DNA of 64,000 nucleotides, from contig DASSEV010000004.1 in NCBI GenBank assembly GCA_035695105.1, positions 62,001-126,000 of the forward strand, given 5' to 3'. This stretch comes from JAICYJ01 sp035695105 (lineage in GTDB: Bacteria; Actinomycetota; Thermoleophilia; Gaiellales; JAICJC01). This document shows positions 25,198 to 33,378 of the stretch, one piece after another. Position 1 is the stretch's first letter; each line of letters begins with the position of its first letter. Under the pieces are notes generated by a model, which had not been told where the DNA came from, ran no database searches, and was given only the letters and a program-made list of their open reading frames with translations. A program made the position numbers and the translations under genes.

Positions 25198-26453
25198 GCC
25201 CGCGCTCGGCGATCGTGGCCGGCGCCGGGCTGGCCGGGCTCACCGCGGCCCGCGACCTGGCCGAGCAGGGCGTCGCCGTGACGGTGCTCGAGGCCCGTGA
25301 CCGCGTCGGCGGCCGCGCGTTCAGCGACCGGCTGGGCGGACGGGTGGTCGAGCTGGGCGGCTCGTGGTTCACGCCGGAGCAGGAGCGGGTGCGGGCCGAG
25401 CTCGAGCGCTACGAGATCGGGGTGCGCGACTACGAGCCGGTGCGCACGGCTCGCTGGTTGACGGCGGGCGAGCTGCGCCGGGGGGCGCCGGTGCCCTGGG
25501 ACGAGCTGGGGGCGCTCGAGGCGGCGCTGCGGCAGGTGGCCGCCGACGCCGACCGTGTGGCCGCCGGCGACAGCGAGCTGGCATCGCGGTCCGCCGCGGC
25601 ATACGTCGACGCTCTGCATCCGAGCGCGGCGCTGCGCGACTTCCTGCTCGGCTGGTGGCAGCTGATGGGTGGCGCGCCGCCGGAGCGCGGCGCAATCGGC
25701 GATGCGCTGCACTCCGTCCACGACCATGGCGGCCTGACCGGGCTGGTCACGTGCCTCGCGCACGGGCCCGTGGCCGGATGGTCGGCGCTGGCGGAGGCGA
25801 TGGCGGGCGCGCCGGGCGTCGACCTGCGGCTGGCGCATCGCCTGGCTGCGGTCGAGCACGGCGGCGACCGGGTCGTGTGCGAGACCGATGCCGGGCGGTT
25901 CGAGGCCGATGCGCTGGTAGTGGCCCTGCCCCTCAACTGCCTGCCGGACGTGCGCTTCTCGCCAGCGCTGCCGCCCTCGGTGCGGGAGGCGGCCGGGTCG
26001 AACGCCGGAGCGGCGGTGAAGGTCGTGATGCGTGTCCGCGGCGTGGATGGGCACGGCATCGCGGTGGGGATCGGGCCGGGATTGAACTGGCTGTATGCCG
26101 ACGCCGAGCAGGACGGCGAGGTGATCGTCACCGGCTTCGGCTGGCAGGAGGCCTCGTTCGATGCGGCCGACCGGGGGCATGTCGAGCGGGCGCTGCACGC
26201 CTTCCATCCCGGGGCCGAGCTGATCGCCTGGCGGCACCACGACTGGATCGGCGACCCGGCCTCCCGCGGTACCTGGCTGACCGCACCGGCTGGGCGGCCC
26301 GGCATCGTCGAACCCGACCGCTTCGGGCCGGTCGGGCGGCTGTGCTTCGCCGGGTCGGACGTGGCGGCGAGCCACGCGGGCTGGTTCGAGGGGGCCGTGC
26401 TGAGCGGCGCCGAGGCCGCCCGGTACGTGGCCGGTTTCAGGCCGGCGGGCTGA
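25194..26453 (+). CDS. FAD-dependent amine oxidase-like protein
   Basis: 419 residues from GTG25194, whose codon overlaps the GH15 stop (GTGA). The N-terminal dinucleotide loop is IVAGAGLAGLTAARDLAEQG, then LEARDRVGGRAFS and ELGGSWF. The C-terminal FAD loop is LCFAGSDVAASHAGWFEGAV. Monoamine-oxidase fold of full length; substrate unknown. Coupling to GH15 is probably co-expression rather than a shared pathway. Confidence 0.87.
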   Translation: MSPRSAIVAGAGLAGLTAARDLAEQGVAVTVLEARDRVGGRAFSDRLGGRVVELGGSWFTPEQERVRAELERYEIGVRDYEPVRTARWLTAGELRRGAPVPWDELGALEAALRQVAADADRVAAGDSELASRSAAAYVDALHPSAALRDFLLGWWQLMGGAPPERGAIGDALHSVHDHGGLTGLVTCLAHGPVAGWSALAEAMAGAPGVDLRLAHRLAAVEHGGDRVVCETDAGRFEADALVVALPLNCLPDVRFSPALPPSVREAAGSNAGAAVKVVMRVRGVDGHGIAVGIGPGLNWLYADAEQDGEVIVTGFGWQEASFDAADRGHVERALHAFHPGAELIAWRHHDWIGDPASRGTWLTAPAGRPGIVEPDRFGPVGRLCFAGSDVAASHAGWFEGAVLSGAEAARYVAGFRPAG

Positions 26454-26497
26454 ACGAGGCGCCGACTGCTCCAGCTCGCGCCGCAGGAAGGATCGGC

Positions 26498-27523
26498 TCA
26501 GGATCGCAGCTGCGGGACGACCCGCTCGCCGAAGATGCGCAGCACCTTCAGTTGGCGGTCGTACGGCATGCCGGGCCAGTAGAGCTGGGCGATGTAGTGC
26601 AGGTCGTCGCCGGCCACGTCGCGGTATGCGCGGATGCCCGCAGCGACCTCGTCCGGCGTCCCGCACACCATCGTCCGGCGCAGCTCGAGCTCCTGGTCGG
26701 GTGTGGGAGGCGGCGGCCCGGCCACCGGCGCGGTCCGGCCAAAGGCCTCCTCCATGTCGACGTACTTCCAGTCGAGGTAGTGGACGTGGTCGCGGACGAT
26801 CTCCCAGGCATCGCCATCCTCCCAGGCCAGCGTCGGCTGGTAGATGCTCGGCTCGAACGGCACGCCGGCGCGGTCGCTGCGGGATCGCTCGTCGAGCGCC
26901 CAGCCCAGGTGCTCCGCGAAGTCGTCCGGGAGGGCAACGCCGTCCATGTAGCCGTCGGCGATACGGCCGGCGCGGCGCACGGCACGCTCGGCCCCGGCGC
27001 CGATCCAGATCGGAGGGCCACCGGCGCGGTAGGGCTTGGGCCAGACGGCGACGCCCGGGTACGGCGTGCGGCTCGTGCCGGTGACGAGCCCGTCGCCCCA
27101 GGCCTGCCTGCAGATCTCGATCGCGTCCAGCATCCGGGCGCGGCGGTCGGAGAGCGGGATGTGCAGGCCCTCGAACTCCTCTCGGCGCCAGCCGAGGCCG
27201 AGCCCGAGCACGAACCGGCCACGGGAGATCAGGTCGACGGTGGCCGCGTCCTCGGCCAGGCGCACGGGATCGTGGAGCGGCGCCAGGAGCAGGCCGGTGC
27301 CGATCTCGATCCGCTCGGTGCGAGCGGCGATGGCGGCCGAGAGCGGGAGCAGCGACGGCATGTAGCCGTCGTCGACGAAGTGGTGCTCCGTCGTCCACAC
27401 CGAGTCGAACCCGAGCCGTTCCGCCTCCACGGACAGCTCGATAGCCTGCTCGTAGAGGTCGGCGTCCGTGCGCTCGTCGCCCGGGACGCGTTGGCAGGTG
27501 ATGAGGCCGAGGCCGATCTTCAT
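26498..27523 (-). CDS. LLM-class (F420/FMN-dependent) oxidoreductase
   Basis: 341 residues, luciferase-like TIM barrel. N-terminus MKIGLGLITCQRVPGDERTD, then FDSVWTTEHHFVDDGYMPS, the IEIGTGLLLAPLHDPVRLAED strand-helix and GRFVLGLGLGWRREEFEG. In actinobacteria such proteins mostly use F420, but the cofactor is not certain here. Convergent with the amine oxidase gene; 22 bases from the PhzF gene on the same strand, which lies downstream. Confidence 0.87.
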   Translation of the reverse strand: MKIGLGLITCQRVPGDERTDADLYEQAIELSVEAERLGFDSVWTTEHHFVDDGYMPSLLPLSAAIAARTERIEIGTGLLLAPLHDPVRLAEDAATVDLISRGRFVLGLGLGWRREEFEGLHIPLSDRRARMLDAIEICRQAWGDGLVTGTSRTPYPGVAVWPKPYRAGGPPIWIGAGAERAVRRAGRIADGYMDGVALPDDFAEHLGWALDERSRSDRAGVPFEPSIYQPTLAWEDGDAWEIVRDHVHYLDWKYVDMEEAFGRTAPVAGPPPPTPDQELELRRTMVCGTPDEVAAGIRAYRDVAGDDLHYIAQLYWPGMPYDRQLKVLRIFGERVVPQLRS

Positions 27524-27545
27524 GCGCGGCAGCGTACCCTGCCCG

Positions 27546-28394
27546 TCAAGGCGCCGTCCCGCCGGGCAACGTGAAGCGGCCCTCGGCCACGATCACGGCG
27601 CCGCCGCGGACGCGGACGGCGGTGAAGCCCTCGGCTGACCCCTCCGCGACGGCGTAGAGCGTGCTCGGCCGGCCCACCGAGGCGCCCTGCGAGATCGTGA
27701 TCTCCGTGCCCGATTCGACCACGCCGTGCCGCAGCAGGTGACAGGCGAGCGGTCCGGCGGCCGATCCCGTGGCCGGATCCTCGGGGACGCCGTCCGCCGG
27801 TGCGAACATGCGGGTCGTGTAGGTGCTCCCGGAGCCGGCGAAGACGTTGAAGCCGCTGCCGAACGCGTCGGGCAGCTCCACCAGTGCGTTCAGATCAGGC
27901 CGGAGCGCCGCGAGCTGCTCGACCGAGTCGACCCTGACGTAGACGTGCGGCATCCCGTTGTCGTACCGGTCAACCGGCAGCGCGGAGCGCTCGACCCCCA
28001 GCGCGGCGAGCAGCTGCTCCGTGTGCCGGTACGGCTCGACGCTGGGGAGCGGCTGCTCCATGGTGCCGCCGCCGTCGTAGAGCCGAACGCGAACAGGAGC
28101 GCGCCGCGTCTCCAGCACCAGCTCGTCGATCCCCCGCTCTGCGCCCAGCACGGTCGCCGTGCCGAGCACCGGGTGGCCCGCGAACGAGATCTCCTGCATG
28201 GGCACGAAGATCCGCATGCGCGCCGTGTGCGCCGGATCCGTCGGTGGATACACGAACACGGTCTCGGAGAAGTTGATCTCCCGGGCGAGCGGCTGCAGCA
28301 GCTGCTCGGGGATCGACGCCGCGTCGGGGAACACGGCCAGCTGGTTGCCGGCCAAGGGCCGGTCGGTGAAGACGTCGCAGATGACGAAGCGCAT
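27546..28394 (-). CDS. PhzF-family isomerase/epimerase-like protein
   Basis: 282 residues from ATG28394, where the family starts (MRFVICDVFTDRPLAGNQLA). The catalytic Glu is in NFSETVFV and the second-half signature is EDPATGSAAGPLACHL. Diaminopimelate-epimerase-like two-domain fold of normal length. Most chromosomal PhzF homologues have no assigned substrate. The upstream in-frame extension overlaps the divergent PAC2 gene and is rejected. Confidence 0.88.
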   Translation of the reverse strand: MRFVICDVFTDRPLAGNQLAVFPDAASIPEQLLQPLAREINFSETVFVYPPTDPAHTARMRIFVPMQEISFAGHPVLGTATVLGAERGIDELVLETRRAPVRVRLYDGGGTMEQPLPSVEPYRHTEQLLAALGVERSALPVDRYDNGMPHVYVRVDSVEQLAALRPDLNALVELPDAFGSGFNVFAGSGSTYTTRMFAPADGVPEDPATGSAAGPLACHLLRHGVVESGTEITISQGASVGRPSTLYAVAEGSAEGFTAVRVRGGAVIVAEGRFTLPGGTAP

Positions 28395-28482
28395 GGCGGG
28401 CGACTCTAGCGGGCGAGCGTGCGCCCACAGCGGGCCGATGCGGCCGCTTTGTGCCAGGCCCGCCATCCCGTATGCTGCTGCG

Positions 28483-29346
28483 ATGCCGCTGCATCGCCTG
28501 GTCGACGAGCTGCCGCCGCTCCAGGAGCCGGTGCTGATCGCGTCCTTCGACGGCTGGGTCGATGCGGCCGAAGCGGCGTCGAGCGCCGTCGGGCTGCTCG
28601 CCGCCGAGGCGACGCTGATTGCCACATTCGACCCGGACGCCATCTTCGACTACCGCTCGCGGCGTCCGGTGCTGGACGTGATCGACGGACGCCTCTCCGC
28701 CCTGCACTGGCCGGAGTTCGCAATCCGCCACACCTCGATGGGCGATCGCGACCTGCTCGTGTTCACCGGCGCAGAGCCCGACCTGCGGTGGCGCGAGCTG
28801 GCCGACGACGTCGCCGGACTGTGCACGGCGCTGGGAGTGGCGCAGTGGATCAGCATCGGCTCGGTGCCCGGCGCCGTGGCCCACACCATGCCGGTGCCAG
28901 TGATGACGACGGCCTCCGAGGACGACCTGCTCGCCGCTGGCACCGCCCGCGGCCCGGCGGGCCTGCTGCGCGTGCCGTCGGCCGTGCTCTCGGCGCTCGA
29001 GATGGCGGTCTCGGCGGCCGGGATCCCGTCGGTCGGTTTCTTCGCCCAGGTCCCGCCTTACGCCAGCATCGGCTACGCCGCAGCGAGCATCGCCCTGCTC
29101 GAGCGCGTCGCCGGCCACCTCGAGATCGACATCCCGATGGAGGGGCTGCGCGAAGAGGAGCGGGAGCAGTTCGCGCGCTACGACGCCGCCGTCCGGTCGG
29201 ACGCCATGCTGAAGCAGACCGTCGAGCAGCTCGAGAGCGTCGCCGGCGACATCGACGAGGAGCGCCTGCCCTCGGGCGACGACCTCGCGCGCGAGATCGA
29301 GCGGTTCCTGCGCGGCCGGGCCGAGACCGGCGAGGCGGACGGCTGA
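28483..29346 (+). CDS. PAC2-family protein (proteasome-assembly-chaperone-like)
   Basis: 287 residues from ATG28483. VLIASFDGWVDAAEAASSAV is the N-terminal PAC2 signature, followed by RPVLDVIDGRL, GSVPGAVAHTMPVPV and a charged C-terminal helix after residue 225. PAC2 proteins in actinobacteria are linked to proteasome function by family only; no proteasome genes are in view. Two bases separate it from the nitroreductase gene. Confidence 0.85.
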   Translation: MPLHRLVDELPPLQEPVLIASFDGWVDAAEAASSAVGLLAAEATLIATFDPDAIFDYRSRRPVLDVIDGRLSALHWPEFAIRHTSMGDRDLLVFTGAEPDLRWRELADDVAGLCTALGVAQWISIGSVPGAVAHTMPVPVMTTASEDDLLAAGTARGPAGLLRVPSAVLSALEMAVSAAGIPSVGFFAQVPPYASIGYAAASIALLERVAGHLEIDIPMEGLREEEREQFARYDAAVRSDAMLKQTVEQLESVAGDIDEERLPSGDDLAREIERFLRGRAETGEADG

Positions 29347-29348
29347 CC

Positions 29349-29972
29349 GTGCTCGACCTGACCCCTGAACAGCTCCTGACCACCACCCGGTCGGTGCGCC
29401 GCAGGCTCGACCTCGACCGGCCGGTGGACGACGCCACGATCACGCGCTGCCTCGAGATCGCCGTGCAGGCCCCGACCTCGGTCAACATGCAGCACTGGCA
29501 CTTCGTCGTGGTGACCGATCCCGAGCTGCGTGCCGGCGTCGCCTCGTGGTACCGGCGGGCATGGGAGGACTACGCCTCCGGGCCGCTCGACGAGGACCCG
29601 AGCAAGCCCGAGCCCGCGGGCGCCGCCTCTTCGCGGCACCTCGCGCGGGTGCTCGACCGCGTGCCGGTGCTCCTGATCCCGTGCGTCGAGGGCCGGCCGG
29701 AGGGGCAGCCGCCGGGCGAGCTGGCCGCGCTCTACGGGTCGATCCTGCAGGCCGCCTGGAGCTTCCAGCTCGCCGCCCGGCTGCATGGGCTCGGCACCGT
29801 GTTCACGACCTACCACCTCGACTACGAACGCGAGGTGGCCGGCGTGCTCGGGATTCCGGCGGATCGCGTCACCCAGGTCGGCCTGATCCCGGTGGCGCAC
29901 ACGACGGGCACCGACTTCAAGCCGGCGCGGCGCAAGCCGCTGTCGGAGGTCGTGCACCGCAACCGCTGGTGA
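29349..29972 (+). CDS. Nitroreductase-family flavoprotein
   Basis: 207 residues from GTG29349. TTTRSVRRRLDLDRPVDD holds the N-terminal FMN-binding SVRR segment. AVQAPTSVNMQHWHFVVVTD is the second flavin site, and a C-terminal GIPADRVTQVGLIPV completes the family pattern. Uses NAD(P)H to reduce nitro, quinone or related substrates. The plus-strand frame covering both this gene and PAC2 out of phase is a shadow. Confidence 0.87.
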   Translation: MLDLTPEQLLTTTRSVRRRLDLDRPVDDATITRCLEIAVQAPTSVNMQHWHFVVVTDPELRAGVASWYRRAWEDYASGPLDEDPSKPEPAGAASSRHLARVLDRVPVLLIPCVEGRPEGQPPGELAALYGSILQAAWSFQLAARLHGLGTVFTTYHLDYEREVAGVLGIPADRVTQVGLIPVAHTTGTDFKPARRKPLSEVVHRNRW

Positions 29973-29976
29973 GGGC

Positions 29977-30011
29977 TTGTGCCGATCGCTACGAAAAGGC
30001 GTAGGATCGGC
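29977..30011 (+). promoter_or_regulatory. Promoter with overlapping palindromic operator, cupin gene
   Basis: A hairpin/operator GCCGATC-g-CTACG...CGTAG-GATCGGC spans 29981-30011 with loop AAAAGG. Its right arm contains a TAGGAT -10 box at 30002-30007; TTGTGC at 29977-29982 could serve as -35 (19-base spacer). Start ATG30036 lies 28 bases beyond the -10. Binding to the palindrome would block the cupin promoter; alternatively the stem ends the upstream transcript. Confidence 0.5.
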
Positions 30012-30035
30012 GGACATCGATCGAGGGAGGGTCAC

Positions 30036-30410
30036 ATGTCCGCCACCGAGACACGGCTCGTCGTACGGAGCTTGGACAGCCCCGACGAGACCCGGCCGTT
30101 CGCGGCACACGGCTCGATGGACGTGGTGCAGCTCGGCGACACCACGGCCGGGAAGGGAACCTTCGAGCCGGGCTGGCGCTGGTCGCAGGACGTGAAGCCG
30201 ATCGCCGGCACGGATTCGTGCCAGGCCCACCACACGCTCTACATCCTGTCCGGCCGGATGCACATCGTGATGGACGACGGCTCCGAGGCGGATCTCGGCC
30301 CCGGTGACGCCGCCGTAATCGCAGCTGGCCACGACGCGTGGACCGTGGGTGACGAGGCCTGCGTCGCCGTGGACTTCACCGGCGTCGCCCGGTACGCGAA
30401 GCCCGCCTGA
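30036..30410 (+). CDS. Small cupin-domain protein
   Basis: 124 residues. GGGAGG lies 5 bases before ATG30036, fixing this start over the in-frame ATG29979. Single cupin barrel: SCQAHHTLYILSGRMHIVMD supplies the metal His pair in motif 1, and LGPGDAAVIAAGHDAWTVGD is motif 2 with the last His. Probably a small metal-binding sensor or enzyme; substrate unknown. It has its own promoter/operator (previous entry). Confidence 0.83.
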   Translation: MSATETRLVVRSLDSPDETRPFAAHGSMDVVQLGDTTAGKGTFEPGWRWSQDVKPIAGTDSCQAHHTLYILSGRMHIVMDDGSEADLGPGDAAVIAAGHDAWTVGDEACVAVDFTGVARYAKPA

Positions 30411-30413
30411 CGC

Positions 30414-31391
30414 TCAGGCGTGCGCCGCGAGGCGCCCGACGACCGCGCCGCTCGTGCCTGGCCGCCAGGAGGCCTTGACCACCCGGCGGCTGGGCCCGCG
30501 GCCGCAGACTCCGGTGAACCCGTATGACTGCACGCTCGTCACCTTCCCGGCGCAGATCGTGCCGCTCGGGAGGTACTCGAGCTGGAAGGTCGTCGACTGC
30601 AACCCCGCCTGACCGACCAGCAGGTCGGCGCGCACGAGCACGTTCTGCGCCCCGTGGCCGACGCCGGTCATCGAGACCAGCCCCACCGTCGAGCCGGCCT
30701 GCTGGATGATCCTGCCGCGCAGCGAGTCCTGGAACGTGGCCGCGTTCCACGGCCGTCGGTGCACGCCCAGCGGCCCCATCGCGAGCACGACCAGGCCGGC
30801 GGCGACCGCCAGCAGCACGGTCGCCGTGCGGCCGGCCGAGACGGTCACGCCGCGTCTGGTCGCGACCCGCCACACGGTCAGCCCTCCGACGAGCACCACC
30901 GACACGGCATACACGGCCAGCATCCAGGGGGCGTTGCGGTCAGTCCCCACCCCGACCCCGTGCAGGGTCGCCGCGCCCCAGACCGCGAAGTTCGCGTAGT
31001 GCATCGCGCGCCAGCGGCGAACGCCGATCCGGTCGCGGTACCGGTTGGTGATCGCCAGCGCCAGCAGCAGCTCCGCGGCGACGATGCCGAGCGCCGTCCA
31101 CACGGGCCGGTAGCCCGAGGCGAGCGGCACGGCCAGCTGCGTGATCGTGAACGGAAGGAAGCTGTCGATCGCGATCGTCGCGACGTGCAGCGCGATGAAT
31201 GTGCCGACCAGGATCCCGCCCATCCGGTGGACGTCCTCCACGGCGAACATCGGCCAGCGCCGCCATCGCCTGCCCGGCGCGCGGCTCGACAGCGCGAGGC
31301 CGAGCGACACGACCGCCGTCAGCAGGATGTAGGCAGCGATGCCGGCCGCGCGGGCGGCATACCAGTCGACGGGGTTGGACGTCAGGTGCAC
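30414..31391 (-). CDS. Ferric reductase-like transmembrane cytochrome
   Basis: 325 residues from GTG31391. Six hydrophobic segments lie between about 15 and 225. Two helices carry paired His spaced like haem ligands: DVHRMGGILVGTFIALHV and RRWRAMHYANFAVWGAATLH. The C-terminal ~95 residues (after HRRPWNAATFQDSL) are outside the membrane and match no family I know. Overlaps the apbE stop by 10 bases, so it is the last gene of a three-gene operon. Likely moves electrons across the membrane. Confidence 0.83.
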   Translation of the reverse strand: MHLTSNPVDWYAARAAGIAAYILLTAVVSLGLALSSRAPGRRWRRWPMFAVEDVHRMGGILVGTFIALHVATIAIDSFLPFTITQLAVPLASGYRPVWTALGIVAAELLLALAITNRYRDRIGVRRWRAMHYANFAVWGAATLHGVGVGTDRNAPWMLAVYAVSVVLVGGLTVWRVATRRGVTVSAGRTATVLLAVAAGLVVLAMGPLGVHRRPWNAATFQDSLRGRIIQQAGSTVGLVSMTGVGHGAQNVLVRADLLVGQAGLQSTTFQLEYLPSGTICAGKVTSVQSYGFTGVCGRGPSRRVVKASWRPGTSGAVVGRLAAHA

Positions 31392-32230
31392 GCCGCCTCC
31401 GGCTCCTGCACGGCCGCGGCCCACGCCAGGTTGACGGCGATGCGCCCCTCCCCCGCGACGAACCGTCCGGGGATCCCCCGCTCGTCCAGCCACGCGGGCC
31501 CGGACTCTCCGAGCAGGAGCGCCGCCTTCGCAGCCACGTCGGCGTCGACGCAGGTCGCGCCGCACGCAGTCACCTGCTCCCACGCCGATCGCGAGGGCCG
31601 GCCTGTGGCCGGATCGATCAGGTGGTGCCGCCCGTCCGACCAGGTGCGCCGTGTCCGGCCGCTGGTGGCGATGCCGCCGGCGGCGAGGTGCACATGGCCC
31701 CCGCCGGGGAGGGCCACGCCCACGCCGCCGCTGGTCGCCATGTCACCGCCCGCGCTCACCCACCCGCCGCCCCGGAGCAGCGCGAGCGCCTCGTCGACGG
31801 TTGCCGACTTGACCACGCCGTTCAGATCGAGCGCCGTTCCCGGCGGCACCGTGAGCAGACGGCCGCACAGCGAGATGTCCGACCTGCGTGGTGCCGCTGC
31901 CGGCGACGAGGGCATGCCCTGCGCGAGCAGCCGGAAGTCCCGGTCATACCCGGCGGCGATCAGCGCCGCACCGATCGTGGGATCGACCAGGCCCTGCGTC
32001 TGCTCCGCGGCCCACAGCGAGAGCCGCACCATCGCGGCGAAGTCCTCCGAGACCACGACCGGCCGGCCCGCCCGGCGGTTCACACGCTGGAGCTCGCTCC
32101 GCTCCGAGAAGCGGCTGAACCTCCGCTCCCGCTCGCGAAACAGCTCCCGGACGGCTGCGAGCTCATCCTCGTCCGCGCCCGCGACGAGCACCTCGCATCC
32201 CATTGCAGGAAACCGCTGGATCTCGCTCAT
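31382..32230 (-). CDS. apbE: FAD:protein FMN transferase
   Basis: 282 residues. Contains the ApbE landmarks in order: RFSRFSERSELQRVN, TALDLNGVVKSATVDEAL, WVSAGGDMATSG, and ATSGRTRRTWSDGRHHLIDP with TGRPSR. The enzyme attaches FMN covalently to Ser/Thr in partner proteins. No signal peptide, so it would act in the cytosol or lack the usual export. ATG32230 overlaps the stop of the small upstream gene (ATGA). No obvious FMN-binding partner with the SGAT-type target motif is encoded next to it. Confidence 0.87.
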   Translation of the reverse strand: MSEIQRFPAMGCEVLVAGADEDELAAVRELFRERERRFSRFSERSELQRVNRRAGRPVVVSEDFAAMVRLSLWAAEQTQGLVDPTIGAALIAAGYDRDFRLLAQGMPSSPAAAPRRSDISLCGRLLTVPPGTALDLNGVVKSATVDEALALLRGGGWVSAGGDMATSGGVGVALPGGGHVHLAAGGIATSGRTRRTWSDGRHHLIDPATGRPSRSAWEQVTACGATCVDADVAAKAALLLGESGPAWLDERGIPGRFVAGEGRIAVNLAWAAAVQEPEAACT

Positions 32231-32499
32231 GACTGGCTGGTCGACGCCTGCGGCGGTGCCTGCTGCGGCGGTGCGATCTGCCCGGCCGCAAGGGCGTTTC
32301 GCTCGACCGTCCGCACGAAGCGGCGCGGCGCGACGAGCGGGCGGATTCCCTGCTTGACGTGGCCGCTCGCGGTGCTGCGGGTGAGCAGCAGCCCGGCTCC
32401 GAAGACCACGGCGGCGAGCGCGACCATCGCCGTCTTGCCCGCCCGCGCCCGGCCGCGCGCCTCCGCGACCCGTCCCGCTCCGAGAGAACGCTCTGCCAT
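32227..32499 (-). CDS. Small single-span membrane protein before apbE
   Basis: 90 residues from ATG32499. A basic N-terminus (GRVAEARGRARAGK) is followed by one hydrophobic segment (TAMVALAAVVFGAGLLL) and a Pro/Gln/Ser-rich end (IAPPQQAPPQASTSQS). Its stop overlaps the apbE start, so it is translated with apbE and the ferric-reductase-like gene. Unknown family; perhaps an anchor or adaptor for the flavin/haem pair. Confidence 0.7.
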   Translation of the reverse strand: MAERSLGAGRVAEARGRARAGKTAMVALAAVVFGAGLLLTRSTASGHVKQGIRPLVAPRRFVRTVERNALAAGQIAPPQQAPPQASTSQS

Positions 32500-32602
32500 C
32501 GGTTCGACGGTACCCCGCGGGTGTGAGCGTTTCGTGTGCGGAGGCTGTGAAATGGCTGGGAGGGTCAGGACCCGAGCACCGCGTGCCGATACCAGGGTCG
32601 GT

Positions 32603-33334
32603 ATGGCGCGACTCACCATGACGCAGGCGGTCGAGAAGCTCGCCGCGGAGAGCACGATCTCTGCGGAGGACGCCGAGGGCCGCACGATCGAGCTGACCCC
32701 GACAGGGCATGCCGGCACGCGGCTGACGGTGACGGCTGAGCGCCTGCGTATGACCGATGCCGCCGAGCTGACCGCCCGGGTGCACGGCGACGACCTGCGT
32801 CCCTGGGTGGTGCGTTTCAGCACCGAATCGGCGGCCTACCACACGCCGCATCTGGCACTGGTCGAGCTGCGGGCTCGCGGGATCAAGCTGGACGAGAACC
32901 ATCGCCGCTCCGACCGCACCGCGCACGGCGGGCACGCCCGGCTGGTTGCGGTCAACTGCCAGGACGTCGTCGACGGCGACGTCGTCGAGGGCTCGATCGT
33001 CGACGTGTCCGACTCCGGCGTCGCGTTCTTGACGCGACGCATCCTGCGCCAGGGCGACCGGCTGGAGTTCACCGGCAGGTTCTTCGCCACGATGGTCGAG
33101 GCCGAGGTGCGCGTCGCGCGCGTGTCCGAGGTCGCGGGGCAGCGCCAGGTGGGCTGCATGTTCATCGCCATCGAGCCGTCGGAACGCGCCAAGCTCCGCC
33201 GGATCGCGACGGCGCGTCCCGGTGGCGGGGCGGCCGACTTCTCGCTGCTGCACCAGCTCGCCGCCGAGCGGGAGGCGCGCGAGGCGGAGGAGCCGGCGTC
33301 GCGCTGGCGCCGCCTGTTCCGCCGCAGCGCGTAG
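32603..33334 (+). CDS. PilZ-domain c-di-GMP receptor
   Basis: 243 residues. Residues about 1-90 are a YcgR-like N-terminal region. The PilZ domain at about 95-210 has the c-di-GMP Arg motif RRSDR (positions 101-105) and the second motif VDVSDSGVAFL. Both half-motifs are intact, so binding is expected. The charged C-terminus ends WRRLFRRSA. Divergent from the apbE operon; 44 bases upstream of the decarboxylase-VOC fusion. Confidence 0.87.
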   Translation: MARLTMTQAVEKLAAESTISAEDAEGRTIELTPTGHAGTRLTVTAERLRMTDAAELTARVHGDDLRPWVVRFSTESAAYHTPHLALVELRARGIKLDENHRRSDRTAHGGHARLVAVNCQDVVDGDVVEGSIVDVSDSGVAFLTRRILRQGDRLEFTGRFFATMVEAEVRVARVSEVAGQRQVGCMFIAIEPSERAKLRRIATARPGGGAADFSLLHQLAAEREAREAEEPASRWRRLFRRSA

Positions 33335-33378
33335 CGCTCGCTCTCGCCTTTATGCGCACTCGCAGGTAGGCTCGATCC

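Noticed and set aside
25074..27398. A 774-codon minus-strand frame across GH15, amine oxidase and LLM genes
   Set aside because: Only its mirror genes show motifs; composition and antisense overlap mark it as spurious.
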